A stretch of DNA of 64,000 nucleotides from Perkinsus marinus ATCC 50983 (lineage: Eukaryota > Perkinsozoa > Perkinsida > Perkinsidae), in NCBI RefSeq assembly GCF_000006405.1, contig NW_003216064.1, forward strand, positions 311,009 through 375,008. The letters run 5' to 3'. This document shows, piece after piece, positions 11,867 through 22,833 of this stretch. Within the stretch, counting starts at the first letter, position 1. Every line of letters starts with the position of its first letter. The position numbers and the translations under genes are program-made. The notes under the pieces were generated by a model. The model was given only the letters and a program-made list of their open reading frames with translations. It had not been told where the DNA came from and made no database searches.

Positions 11867-13809
11867 CTAGTTCTGTTCGTATGTGCCAACCCATTCTGCT
11901 GAACGACAGGTCAAATCCACACTCAGCGAGCGACCAAGCGGGCATCCTTCAGAATACGATCGGCCTATTGGAAGTTTCGGAGGAGCTCGAAGAGCTTCCG
12001 ACACGAACTGGGCCATGCGACGCAAAGCCAGAGGAGATTGTGGGAGGCTCTGAAAGAAACGCGGTTTTCAGTCAACCCGGAGTCACTCGCCTCACCGAGT
12101 ACTGCTGGAAACAGTGGAACATGTTCTCATACAACTCCAAGGTCACCGCGCCATGAGCAGCCTCGGCGAAGGCAGCTATCTGTTCGGCTAAGCCTTCAGA
12201 GCCACCCGCCTGACATCCCAGTGCCGAGCCTTGCCAATTCCCAAGCATCTTACCTGTAGGAGTATCGGCACTTCACCAAATGCTCGCGGAGATAGTTCAC
12301 CGCATATGAGGGAGAAAAGAGGATTCTATGAGAGAGAAAATAATACGCCTTGATACCTTGCGAGAGCATGGTTACTCACATCTTCAGGTTTCCCCGAGGG
12401 AGACAACTGCCGCACACGTTTCCACTCCGCATCCTTGAACTTGCCACTCCTACGAAGATGTTCATCATCTTCGGCAGGCCTGTCTTGAAGGTTCATCCTC
12501 TCTCGAGGTCTTGATGGCCTCCCATAAAGAGCACAGCTGCCCGCATACCATCCAGCGGAGTTCAGCACCACATCCCTGCCCACATCCAGCGACCGTCGAC
12601 CAAGCCTTCCTCGCATGTCCACCACGGGCGACATCGCAACACAGCAACCCGGGCGCGGCAAATCGACGGCGAAATAGTTGCATACCAGACATTTGAGTAA
12701 GCTCAATGAGAGTGTGCCTCCCGAAGAGTCACCCGATACAACCACATGACTAGCTTCAACCGGGTATCTGTCTTGCGTGAGTATGTACTTGTAGCCCTGA
12801 ACAACCTCCTGCAGCTGTGTTGGTAGCACAGCCTTCGGTGCCAATGTATAATTGACAATTAACGCGACCACTTTAACCCCGTCCATGCCATCTTCCCTAA
12901 GCCTCTTTTGCAAGACGTCAACCATCCTAGCGACGAATAGACGATGCGTTGATACCCCGTCGTAGAAGCACAAGAATCCACCATGCATATAATAGAGTAC
13001 AACATACTGCCTTACCGGCATCTCATACCGCTCCCTCAACAGAACCTACACTATCATCACTCGAAGATATCACAGTCAGGTTCAAGATCAGTCAGTGCTT
13101 CCGAGTCGAGTACCCAGAGCATCTCAGGTGTATCCTCCGTAGGTGGCACCTTCTTTGTCCTCAGCCCAGGGAAGGCAGCGCGAGCCAGTATAGGGTCGTG
13201 TGCCTGATGACCGCGATGCTCTCAAGGAGATGTTAGAGATCATGCCTCTTGGATTGCTTCTCGAACCCGTAAGTAGCTCGCTATGAGTTTCGAACTTCTG
13301 CTCCACTCGATATCAAACTGTGGGAAGACTGACCGAATACGAGACACACAGCCAAACTCAGCTACCTTTTCCGGAGGATGATCAAACAGTACTATACGCT
13401 CCTCAGGCCGAAGATGCCGGCCTCTCACCTTGTACCACACCAACTGAAGAATTCACGAAATCCAATGCTTTTGATAGTTATCAACGACTCCTGCATACCA
13501 CAGGCAGAATAACCTCAATAGACTCACCTTGAAGCCTATTCGTATCCATTTTAGACAGACGTAATACCACACCCAGATGTTCGTACTGATAATAACTCTG
13601 AAGCGGTGCATCTTGCGATGAACATTTGCACGGCAGCTGATACCTCCATAAGTGCGTTCCTTGTGGTGACCAAAATGGCGTTGAGCGCTGCAGGAGCTTC
13701 GCCCACAACAGTAATTCCTTCGAGGGCATGAGCCAGTGACCCTATTACTATCGAGCTTACAAGAACTGCGTTTAACAGGAATCACTAAACGCAAAAACTC
13801 GACTGACAT
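11867..13809 (-). CDS. alpha/beta hydrolase, HSL-like, atypical oxyanion motif (tandem copy C)
   Basis: Third tandem paralog. The core exon (about 12370-13039) has VVLYYMHGGFLCFYDG, so the usual HGGG is HGGF, and the nucleophile elbow is VVVSGDSSGGTLSLS. Downstream exons read NPLFSLICGELSPRAFGEVP, then AGGSEGLAEQIAAFAEAAHG and LELYENMFHCFQQYS with the expected catalytic His, and finish near SLPQSPLALRRMAQFVSEAL with TAG at 11867-11869. The 5' exons (13240-13809) contain two competing open frames around 13600-13730, so the start is uncertain. Changed oxyanion and elbow residues suggest shifted substrate preference (inference). The next gene, copy B, starts 37 bp after this stop. Confidence 0.75.
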
Positions 13810-13860
13810 AAGTTGAGACGAAGCTCGTAATACTTGGTGAGAAAACAGAGATGAACTCCA

Positions 13861-14517
13861 TCATGGATTTACTCCCAGATCGTCGAACCTAACTGGGCAG
13901 AATCTAATCATAAGGTAGAGATTGTAGCACGACAGCGCCACGTAGGCGAACCACATCAAACTCTCCAGAATGACAGCGAACCACCAATAGCCTCTAACGT
14001 GGTAAGTGAGATCCTTCAAGAAGCCGTTGATGGCACCTCCTCCGGCTAGCATAAAGTAGAGGCCAATGATGATCATAACGCCCGCGGCAATCTTGTAGTA
14101 CAGTAGGTGCTTCTTAGAGCGCATCGCCATGCCCAAGTATCCGAGGTAAAAGACGGTGAATGCTGCGGAACCAAAGATGATGAAATTTAGAAAAGTGTAC
14201 AAGAGGTTGATCCAGGGAGCCTCGTAAGCTAGTATGGTGATGATGGTGTTGAAAATGTTCACAAGGAGAACCGCCACAGCCACGAGGTAGTTCGCATGCA
14301 GTAAGTTGCATCTGTGGGCGACGTTGATCGGTAGGTCATCCTGTGGCCTGTAGTGGAAGAGCTTAGCTCCCTTCGGATAGTTCAAATCGTTCCAATCAAG
14401 CCCTCGTCCTGGCGGCGGCGGCGGCGGTCCGGTAACATTGAACGAGTATTGTTGATCGGAGCCTTGTGGCGCCACATCCCTTGATGAGGCGGGCGGCGAC
14501 TCGACGGCAGAATTCAT
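13861..14517 (-). CDS. four-TM membrane protein, possibly SCAMP-like (218 aa)
   Basis: An intact 218-residue frame without introns. The N-terminal 75 residues are polar and proline-rich with a run of seven prolines. Four hydrophobic segments follow: about residues 76-97 (NYLVAVAVLLVNIFNTIITI), 103-128, 140-162 and 177-202. This cytosolic proline-rich tail plus four-helix layout resembles secretory carrier-associated membrane proteins, which cycle between Golgi, endosomes and plasma membrane. I do not see a diagnostic SCAMP motif, so the family call is tentative; MARVEL-type proteins are an alternative. Its ATG (14517) has no close upstream gene. Confidence 0.65.
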   Translation of the reverse strand: MNSAVESPPASSRDVAPQGSDQQYSFNVTGPPPPPPGRGLDWNDLNYPKGAKLFHYRPQDDLPINVAHRCNLLHANYLVAVAVLLVNIFNTIITILAYEAPWINLLYTFLNFIIFGSAAFTVFYLGYLGMAMRSKKHLLYYKIAAGVMIIIGLYFMLAGGGAINGFLKDLTYHVRGYWWFAVILESLMWFAYVALSCYNLYLMIRFCPVRFDDLGVNP

Positions 14518-15180
14518 CGTGACTCAAACTCTGAACCCAAATTCGAGTATCCTACTCAAGTCTCATCCAGTTGTCAATACGAAAAGTGCATGTATTGGAT
14601 GTAGACATGAAAGGTCGGCAACATGCAACATTCACACTACACTTCGTGAAAAACACATGCGAGCAGTGAATAACGCGTAAAACACGTGATGTGATCCACG
14701 TGATATAGGTTGATTTGTCCGGTGCAATTCACCAAGTGCTTCCAATTCACTTCGCATATTCCGCATTTTTCACATGGAGTATTACGCCACTTCACGGGTG
14801 AAACTCCAGTGAAATAATACGAGTCGAATGTCCCCAAAAGTGAATGCATTTTCCATCATAGGCCACATGCGTGGCCAGTAAAAGACAACAGTTGACCTGA
14901 TAAGATTCTTAACCCCATACAACCGCGACAGACAAGGAAGGATAAGCTCCTTCATCCAACTGATGGGAATAGATCTCATCACACTTTAAGGCCTCCAATA
15001 GAAGCCTCATCTGCCGACGACAATATTACCACAACACTGCCCTACAAGATAGTCACTGTGTTGAACCTCTATGAACACAACGACGTGCCATGTCACAAAC
15101 CATTGAGGCTCATGCTCCTTGGGACACACTATCGACATGCCTATAATGAACTATAGATGGTAGGGATTCCTCCAGCTTCC
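14518..15180. other. intergenic stretch
   Basis: About 660 bp with only short minus-strand frames. One (14782-14982) contains a Trp/Tyr-rich segment faintly like a retroelement integrase zinc region, too weak to annotate. It should contain the promoter of the four-TM gene. Confidence 0.4.
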
Positions 15181-17816
15181 TCAGCTCCCCTGGTTTCGCG
15201 TCCTGAATACGCTACTTAAATCACCAGGCAGACCTAGTCTCAGTTTTCTCAACACCTCAGTGACGCTAGGAGCCTTCATGTGATCAGCCACAGGCTCCAA
15301 GCCGATACGCTCACATGCCTCTTGTACCTTCTTCCTGACGGCCAACTTCTGCTTGCCCGACAAACACACCTGCGACTCGACCAATGAGCCCCACTGCAGT
15401 TGGAGTTCTTCGCCTCTCACTTGATGCTTGAAGGTCTCTACGGAAAGTCTGCTGCCACATCCCGTCACCATGGCCTCCGCAAAATCCTGTCCCGACTCCT
15501 CTCCCATGAGACCATTGACTTCGAGGCAACCTATGAGATCAACCCGAAGAAAAAGAAGAAGTAAGTCTCCTGCTGAGCACTCACCGACATATATCCTGTC
15601 AAAATACCGCTTATATTTCTGCCTTTGCAGTATGTTGCTGCTCAGGTCACCCGACAAGAAGTGTATACGCACCTGATATGTGCCGAATCGAACCTCTAGA
15701 CTAGCCGATGGTCACATTCTGGAATCCGGCCGGTAAAAGTCGCTCCTTGACGCCCTCAGTGACTCCAGCATCATCACTGTCATCATCATCGACTTCCTCT
15801 ACGGTACACCTCACTCGCTCCAGCGGGCTCTTATACCTAGTATACAGAAAATAACAACATAGCTCTGTCGAATTCAAACGGACGGAATGCTTTCGAAGGA
15901 GCTCTTACGGATAGGAGTCTTCGTCTTTGCTTTTCGGAGGCAATTTCTTGACCTGTCGAGTGGCGATCTCTGCCAATATGCATGCGAGATTAAAATCAGC
16001 AATCTCGTGGCTGCTATGAACATGTTGCTCATTCGATATCTGCGCGTGAGAAGACTAGCCCAAAGGCTCTCCAACTTCAACCACTCGCCTTGAATAGGCG
16101 CTCTTGATCACATTTATTATAGGCCTCGGCACCGAAACAGGGAAATGGCGAATTCACAATATCACCCCAAAAACCGCGAACCTGAGATCATTTCTATAGG
16201 CTGTTCAGGGCATTTGCAGTTGCGTCGCATGCTGTGCTAAAATATATGTTTCCTTCCCTCACTAATTATAGAAGTTTATATACGAATTCGTCTGAAAGTT
16301 TTCACAAACCAACAAAAATTTCCCACAACTTCCTCAGAATTTTCATACTGTCACCAACACATGTAGTTGACCATGTGCATATTTTTCCACACTGGTCGCG
16401 CGACCGCAATGCAAAGCTGACGCTCTCAGCCAGATTGAAGATCTCACACTAGTGTCGGAATATATGTTCGCTCTCCTCATCTGCGTCTAGAAGTTTCTTC
16501 ACTAATTATACAGAAGTTAACATACAAATTTGAGTAGAAGTGTCCATAAACAATGAGAATTTCCTCAATTTTCCACAAAAGTCACCTACACATGTAGCTG
16601 ACCATGTGCATATTCTCCGGCACCGCTTCACACACAATACCTGCACGCTGGTCCCTCGAGACCGGCAACGGCCATCCACATAGCTAGCCATAGTCCGATT
16701 CGGTTCATCATAAGTTCCAAGCCGTGTCTCATAACAGACGCCCGTTAGCCCAAATGACTTGTACTCCTGTCATAGAGTGGCAACACTCTACAGGGCCAAG
16801 ATGTTACCTGCCAGTGCACTGCAGGAGCCATGGGCTTGATTCCATTATGGTAGTCCCAATCTAGGAGATTCTTCCGGTGGTCGTAACGTGTCTTATAATA
16901 ACCCCTCAGACGCTGGTCTCTTAGGCTCCTCGCATCGAACTCCACCGACTCCCCCCAGAACCCTAATAAAGGGGTGCACGAAGCTCAGCTTGAAGCCTTG
17001 AGTAAGAGCGACCAAGCCTGAGCTGGCTAGAGCCAGCATCCTACCGATGGCCTCATGGACATCATCTCTGTCCCTAAACTTGAGGGTTGAGAAGTCAATG
17101 AGTTTGCTCAGACCTAGAAAGCACGCGGTTCGGAGGAATACCATCAGAAAGTCTAACACACACCACTGAGAGAAGGATCGTCTTCAGCATCACCGCTGAC
17201 CAAGGCCTGCAGTCGACTAACTTGCTCGCCAAGATAACGGGCATCTTTCTTACGAACCTTCGCAAATGATCGGGATAGGGGGATCCGGAATCCACGGCAA
17301 ACACAGAATTACTAAACCGGACCGAACACGCGTCACCCACCAGTAAATTTGCATACAAGGAGAGGAAGAGCTCGCAGCGTTCCCGAATAGTCAGTGCAGG
17401 ATTAGTGACGAGGTCCAGGAAAAAGATATGCCGTGCGATGGTCTCCGGAGACGACTCGTGCACCTGCTATCTGTACACGCCACACGCCTCTATGAAGCCC
17501 ACATAAAAATGCAAAGGTGGCTCGTCCACGTGACGCCTAGCCACAGTCTTCAATATGTGCCTAATATCCCCAGCGCCCGCCATCAGAATGTTCACTGCCT
17601 GCGACGATGGCCGTTCTAAGATAGCCACATGCTCACAACACGAGTCATGCTCGAGCTCGCACCAGAGAGTTCCGTCCTGTGTTCTCCAAGAGGTTCCTCG
17701 ATGAGGTCACAGGCAAAGCTGTTGCCCCAGAACTGTGTGAAGCCTATGGCCTCGCTGACCTCACCAATGTGCATGGAGGGCGGAGCAGATGCCAACGAGA
17801 AAGGAATTGACATCAC
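15181..17816 (-). CDS. DNAAF3: axonemal dynein assembly factor 3 (DNAAF3 / ODA7-PF22 family)
   Basis: Cytoplasmic factor for preassembly of flagellar dynein arms. Family hallmarks appear in order on the minus strand: ILMAGAGDIRHILKTVARRH, then across a 39-nt intron LHFYVHESSPETIARHIFFL, then LTIRERCELFLSLYANLL; next FDARSLRDQRLRGYYKTRYD followed by LLDWDYHNGIKPMAPAVH, very close to the conserved DNAAF3 core. The C-terminal exon begins IHFLSGDLSSNILQRQKYKR and LFLRVDLIG and ends NQGS with TGA at 15181-15183. The probable first exon (about 17616-17816) has GFTQFWGNSFACDLIEE; start at 17816 or a nearby in-frame ATG. Some middle exons (15700-16740) are unresolved. It fits a biflagellate zoospore stage. 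Confidence 0.85.
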
Positions 17817-18634
17817 ACAGCCGTAACGCTTTCATCACACTAGAATCGACGGTCACAAGTAGAGTAGTGAACTAAAGACGTATAGCGGGGGTCATAACCA
17901 AGCCACAGGTCTGCAATAGCAGTCAATCACCGAAGGACTCTGCTTTGCTAATGACGCTGTCAATGTCCCACCTCTGCTTTGACAATGGTCTCTCGGAGAC
18001 GAGCTCATCATTGGTTAGAAGCTTGTCGTCCATGCCATAGAATCGCTTCGCTCCGCAGTGGGCGTAGGCTATTGGCCGACGCACTTGCATGTACTCCGGC
18101 TTTTAACGGCTTGAACGGCCAATACAACGTATACAAGCATATCGAAGCGCACCACAAGACGCTCGTAACCCCATCCAGTGTCAGTAAAAGCAAGACTAGA
18201 AGACTATCTGTCTCCCTGACCAACAACAACAACTAGTGTACCTTGACGGCTGCCCATAGACGTCCAACTTCTGCCTTGCAAAGTTAGAGCAACATCGCTG
18301 CTTTCACCAACTGCTTCCCTGTGTGGGAGTGCCATAGACAAAGTCGGCCTGTCAAGTAACAGAGATTTGAGATATCAGACTACAGAGATATTCAAGGGCA
18401 TTGGGAAACCCACCAGGTAGTCCCCAAGGCGCCGATACGGGACAGGGGTTCTCCCCTGCGGGAAAGTTCGTGCGGCCGTTGCTGACAGTAGGAGACCCAT
18501 GATGGTAGTGCCATCGACAAAAACAGAACTACCGAGAGTAGCCATCGCATAGTTAGATCTTCGACGGGGAACTATCCCAAGTACAAGTATTCCCGATTGA
18601 CCAGAACTAACTCAAGACAACACCAACACTGACG
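17817..18634. other. intergenic stretch
   Basis: About 820 bp between DNAAF3 and the methyltransferase gene, both on the minus strand. Overlapping short frames on both strands near 17979-18236 show no recognisable motif. No RNA gene or repeat was seen. Confidence 0.4.
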
Positions 18635-19869
18635 TTAGTGGCCTGATCCGAGCTTGATCCGAACCACCACAACCTCCGGCGACAAGTACTCTTCCTTCGC
18701 GATGCAAAGTCTTCCCCCGGCTCTCGCCAGAGCACAGAAATCGTCAACGTCGTGTCGAGCGTTCCGAAGGGTGATTGCGAAGATTGCTTCTCCTTCTGGT
18801 GCCAAAGCTCTTTCGAGCACGCGCACCAGGCCCGGCCACACGAAACGGTTGCCGTAGAGAATCTACAACAGATGCCACTATAGACCATGTCATTCAGGAG
18901 GACCAATAGGGCCGCTATGGATCACACTAATAACGAAAATACTTGACGGATAGAGGCGCTATGCTCACGATAGAATTGCAATATGTGATGGCGCTAGAAT
19001 TTACACAAGTCACCTTTCGAATAGCCTCCATACTGTCTATAAAATTTCGAGTTTTACACAGAGTACCGAAGAGTAAATCATCTCCACTGGAGCAAGGGAC
19101 GCGAGTGGGAGAGCCATATATTGATCGTACCTCGCAACAGACGATAACGTCAATGCTTCCTTCGAGCTCCGCCGGAAAACTATCCTCATCAACCCAATCC
19201 AGAGCCAAGGCTTTCGCCCGACCTTTGAGACGAGGATTCACTTCAGAGCTGCAATTGACTTCGAGGAGAGGCAGCAGTTCAGGAAGGTCCGACACGAACA
19301 CCTGAGCACACACACCTTTAGGCTGTCTGCCCACGAGGAAGTCAGCAAAACTGAGGTTCCGACTAACTTCGGTCGCATAATTCCGGAGCGTGGACCGACG
19401 ATATCCATCGACGCTCTACCTCAGCAGCGCCATCAGCCGCCAGAGCAAGGGATGTGACACCCGTACCCTCGCCGAGCCCTAGGATTCGAAGACCCTTGTA
19501 ACTACATCGGTACTTCGCCGCCCAGTTTAAGAAGCGGATCTGATAACAATCCACAAGATGTTGCCCGAACGAGCTCCCCAACTTACCGCTGCGTCGAACC
19601 ACAAGACACTCCCGAGGGACTCGGAGACAGATTCTGGTAAACCATCCACGAGCTCCACTGGAGGATGAGATTTCTGTCAAAACAATGAGATGAAAATCAG
19701 TAAGTGAGCTCGGAAACCTCGTTCGAGAGCTCACCCTAGAGCATCTTGAGTGAGAACATATTCCCTCAGTGTAGGTTGCACCATCAAACGCCGAGTCATC
19801 CACTACGTCAAAGTTGACGACATGAAAAGGATGACCACGGAATGTGAAACGACTACAGACCCAGTCCAT
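18635..19869 (-). CDS. METTL21-like protein lysine methyltransferase
   Basis: A seven-beta-strand SAM-dependent methyltransferase of the METTL21/FAM86 (Methyltransf_16) type. The start at 19869 reads MDWVCSRFTFRGHPFHVVNF. The SAM-binding motif I is GLRILGLGEGTGVTSLALAA (about 19435-19495); motif Post-I is VFVSDLPELLPLLEVNCSSE (about 19245-19300). It continues KGRAKALALDWVDED and IDVIVCCEV, the position of the DxxY-like motif of METTL21 proteins, here changed. The last exon (to 18635) reads FVWPGLVRVLERALAPEGEA and ends IKLGSGH. Several short introns interrupt it; a C-terminal alternative frame reaching 18607 is less likely. Target protein unknown; METTL21 enzymes methylate chaperones and elongation factors. 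Confidence 0.8.
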
Positions 19870-20771
19870 AGTCGCTAATTAGCAGGAATAGTAACCAAGG
19901 AACTACATAGGAAAAACCTTCACATACGATGCGGGGGACTTCAACACAACATCATAGCCGTCAGCGAACAACAAGCGTAGCAGTCATTGAGACATCACCA
20001 CGTCATAGTACACTTGGCACTCCCAGAGCACGAGCCCCCTCCGAGGGCCTGCTCAGTACCAACCACACCGCTCCTGCACTAACAGGACCGAAACCCGAAA
20101 CCTTTCCACCAAAGAGTATACTGCCAGCGTCGATTGACCTATCGTGTTGCTTCTCTTGCCACGAATGGGCGGTGTATAGTACAAAACCTGAGGAGATGCT
20201 AAGACCTGCCTGCTCCACTCTGACCCATCAGGGTCAGTGCCGAGCTTAGCTCGGAATACAAGAGCTTCCGAGAGCATTACGCCCCTGTAGCGAGCAGAGA
20301 ATATCTGCCTCTAAACTCTCGCTCTACCCGTTGCGTGCCCTGCTCGGATATTGTGGCGAAGTCCTGAACTCTTCCCTGTCGGAGACGACACGAAGGTGCT
20401 CTCAAACATCTAGAGAGACGCCCGCCCCACCATGCAAAGCATTGATGACCGCATAGATTGGACGAATAGTCTAGCACCTCTGTATTCCGTGAGTCCTCAG
20501 CCGCAAGCTCCCTGATGACTCCGAGAGTTGCTGGCCCTGGTTGATTGCTGTCTGAGTCTTCTGGGCTGCCCTCCCGAATCCAAAGACACATCGGCTTCCC
20601 AACTTTCAGCTGTCGTTTTCAACACCGCCATCACAACTTGCTGAGGCTCATATATTGTCATCACAACTATATTGTCTATATCGTCTCATACATTGTTGCG
20701 ATGTAGGATACTTCCTACCCTTTCATCGGGGGGGTCTCCTGATACTCCACAACGGGGGCATGCTAAGACGC
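19870..20771. other. no supported gene
   Basis: About 900 bp with a few frames of 60-105 codons on both strands, none with a known motif. Part may be the 3' UTR of the tandem-repeat gene. Confidence 0.35.
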
Positions 20772-21524
20772 CTACCTCAAAGAGAAGGCCCTGTCTAGGA
20801 TATGCCTATACTCAGCGTCGACTCTGTCTAGGATATGCCTATATTGAGCGTTGACTCTGTCTAGGATATGCCTAAACTGAGCGTTGCCTCTGTCTAGGAT
20901 ATGCCTATACTGAGCGTTGACTCTGTCTAGGATATGCCTATACTGAGCGTTGACTCTGTCTAGGATATGCCTATACTGAGCGTTGACTCTGTCTAGGATA
21001 TGCCTATACTGAGCGTCGACTCTGTCTAGGATATGCCTATACTGAGCGTTGACTCTGTCTAGGATATGCCTATACTGAGCGTTGACTCTGTCTAGGATAT
21101 GCCTATACTGAGCGTTGACTCTGTCTAGGATATGCCTATACTGAGCGTTGACTCTGTCTAGGATATGCCTATACTGAGCGTTGCCTCTGTCTAGGATATG
21201 CCTATACTGAGCGTCGACTCTGTCTAGGATATGCCTATACTGAGCGTTGACTCTGTCTAGGATATGCCTATACTGAGCGTTGACTCTGTCTAGGATATGC
21301 CTATACTGAGCGTCGACTCTGTCTAGGATATGCCTATACTGAGCGTTGACTCTGTCTAGGATATGCCTATACTGAGCGTTGACTCTGTCTAGGATATGCC
21401 TATACTGAGCGTTGACTCTGTCTAGGATATGCCTATACTGAGCGTTGACTTTGTCTAGGATATGCCTAAGCTGAGCATTGACTCTATCTAGCCTTGACCC
21501 CCGTTGTTCTGCTAGTCTATCCAA
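20772..21524 (-). CDS. 11-residue tandem-repeat protein (250 aa)
   Basis: A 250-residue frame: an 11-residue head, 21 consecutive copies of the consensus LDRVNAQYRHI, and an 8-residue tail before TAG. Variation is restricted: V-N becomes V-D or G-N, Tyr becomes Leu or Phe, Gln becomes Glu once, Arg becomes Lys once. Only this frame is open through the array; the plus strand is stopped in each unit. Hydrophobic Leu1, Val4, Tyr8 and Ile11 recur every 11 residues, the spacing of hendecad (right-handed) coiled coils, so a long helical rod is plausible. Expression is not proven. It may be one exon of a larger gene or an open minisatellite. No family recognised. Confidence 0.55.
   Translation of the reverse strand: MDRLAEQRGSRLDRVNAQLRHILDKVNAQYRHILDRVNAQYRHILDRVNAQYRHILDRVNAQYRHILDRVDAQYRHILDRVNAQYRHILDRVNAQYRHILDRVDAQYRHILDRGNAQYRHILDRVNAQYRHILDRVNAQYRHILDRVNAQYRHILDRVNAQYRHILDRVDAQYRHILDRVNAQYRHILDRVNAQYRHILDRVNAQYRHILDRGNAQFRHILDRVNAQYRHILDRVDAEYRHILDRAFSLR
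20799..21491 (-). repeat. 33-bp minisatellite, 21 units
   Basis: Twenty-one head-to-tail 33-bp units with no spacers, plus-strand core GTCTAGGATATGCCTATACT. Inner units are nearly identical; edge units diverge (AAACTGAGC near 20873, AAGCTGAGC near 21468), typical of unequal crossing-over or replication slippage. The unit length keeps the minus-strand reading frame. Confidence 0.95.
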
Positions 21525-21698
21525 GCGACCACGTACATTCAGGCACTGTGATCCCTCGAATCAGGCATAGCATCGTCACAGGTTGATCGTCGTAACTTCC
21601 ACTCTCGTCCTCCTCAACACTGACGTGCGTGAACCTGGAATGGTGAACAGCTCATTGGAACAGCTATCCCAATAACAAGCAAGTCCGGTTAACGCACT

Positions 21699-21821
21699 AT
21701 GGAATTCTTCGCGACTACTGTCGGCCTCCTAGGCACACTGACTCTACATGCTCTGGCGCTGGAGGTAGCCTTCGAGCGCGACGCCGACCCGCCCTTCCCA
21801 CTCTGTCCTTCTAAATTTGAG
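21699..21821 (+). CDS. possible first exon of a secreted protein
   Basis: ATG at 21699 opens MEFFATTVGLLGTLTLHALA, a good signal peptide, followed by an acidic stretch with one Cys, and reaches GAG just before a GTGAGA donor at 21822. Possible downstream exons on the same strand lie between 21970 and 22450, for example the frame reading DYNPNVVSLRSTDTLWSDLG near 22264. The splice chain could not be completed. The ORF interrupted by the retrotransposon at 22590 may belong to the same gene. Family unknown. Confidence 0.3.
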
Positions 21822-22585
21822 GTGAGAACAGACCCGAAACAGTCTCATGGGTTCCCAATGAATACAAACCACAGCAAAGAGCAGCGCTCCAGTCATCATC
21901 CAATATCTCGTCGTCGAAGATCGCGGTACCGCATCACCCCCTCCCTAGAACCTTCATGTGACCAATGAGCCTCGAGCTCTCCTTCCAAAGCTACTGCTGT
22001 CCTTCATGCCATCGAAAATGTCTACCTCGAGCTGCAACCATTCATGGACCCGAGAAAAGAAATATAGCTAGAACCGGCTATCGATTTCGCACCATGAGGG
22101 AGCAGTCTCAAGTACTTATAGAGTGGTAAACCCTACAGAATCAAATAGCTAGTGTAGTAATTGTGCGTAGTGCAGCAATAGCATCATCCTTATGGCCAGT
22201 TCCTCACCATTTCCATAGTTAAAAACAGACTCCTCGCTATCACAAACAAAATCATCGTCACCGACTACAACCCAAACGTGGTTAGTCTGCGCTCTACAGA
22301 CACCCTCTGGTCGGACTTGGGGAGGACGACTCTCAACTCGCCCCGCCATACAAGGACCTGACCATGGGCGTTGCCGCCGCTGCAACACTCGCCACGTATG
22401 GGTTCAGTAACGGGAATTTTAGGTAATCGGGCGAGGTGGTATCTACTTCTCGACAGTCTCAATGTTAACCCCCCCCGCCCTCGCGTATCCTTCCGCTCCC
22501 CTCTGCTGCGCTTCCTATACCTGTTCTCCCCCCTCCTGATCTTCCTATACCGGACTCCAGTAGAGGCAGAGCTCAAGGGATGAAG

Positions 22586-22590
22586 GGCGG
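22586..22590. repeat. 5-bp target-site duplication (left)
   Basis: GGCGG immediately before the 5' LTR; the same five bases follow the 3' LTR at 28500-28504. Confidence 0.9.
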
Positions 22591-22666
22591 TGTGACGTAT
22601 TTTGACGTATTTACTAGAGTATTGAGATCGTGACGCACGTAGCATTATTGGGCGTGCGCTTTTCCT

Positions 22667-22673
22667 TATATAG
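22667..22673 (+). promoter_or_regulatory. TATA-like box in 5' LTR
   Basis: TATATAG lies 64 nt before the SL-like sequence; the same box is in the 3' LTR (28341-28347). Use of TATA-like elements by this lineage is not established, so the role is inferred from position. Confidence 0.4.
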
Positions 22674-22730
22674 CGAATCGTATGGTTCTTAGAACCTACG
22701 TTTCTCGTTGTAAGTCTCTAGTATTGAGGT

Positions 22731-22752
22731 TCCGTAGCCATCTTGGCTCAAG
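22731..22752 (+). promoter_or_regulatory. spliced-leader-like 22-mer in 5' LTR
   Basis: Reads TCCGTAGCCATCTTGGCTCA followed by AG. It matches the dinoflagellate-type spliced leader (D-CCGTAGCCATTTTGGCTCAAG) over all 22 positions except C for T at position 12, a variant I recall being reported for Perkinsus leaders. It is followed by AT rather than a GT donor, so this is a mature leader joined to downstream sequence, not an SL RNA gene. Confidence 0.9.
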
Positions 22753-22760
22753 ATCTTAGT

Positions 22761-22833
22761 GTCGTGTTATTGGTCACCGCATGTCGGCGAGGAGTTCCTC
22801 AACACCGGCGGAGAGTTATGCGACAAATTGGTG
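22761..22833 (+). repeat. source copy of the 73-bp duplication (LTR tail plus start of primer site)
   Basis: This segment runs from GTCGTGTTAT in the LTR to AATTGGTG just past the LTR end. An exact second copy is at 23667-23739. Confidence 0.9.

Larger units (their letters stand above)
22591..22825 (+). repeat. 5' LTR (235 bp)
   Basis: Starts TGTGAC, ends GCGACA. Contents in order: a direct repeat of GACGTATT-like units, a TATATAG box at 22667, the 22-nt SL-like sequence at 22731-22752, and the ATG of gag at 22781. If the SL start is the RNA start, U3 is 140 bp and R plus U5 are 95 bp (inference). Confidence 0.95.

Noticed and set aside
14782-14982. Relic of a retrotransposon integrase (Trp/Tyr-rich segment)
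   Set aside because: Only a few residues resemble the HHCC region and no neighbouring domain is present.
20799-21491. CRISPR array
   Set aside because: The 33-bp units are directly adjacent without unique spacers, in a eukaryotic genome; it is a minisatellite.
22731-22752. Spliced-leader RNA gene
   Set aside because: The leader is not followed by a GT donor, intron-like tail or Sm site; it continues directly into LTR sequence in two identical copies.
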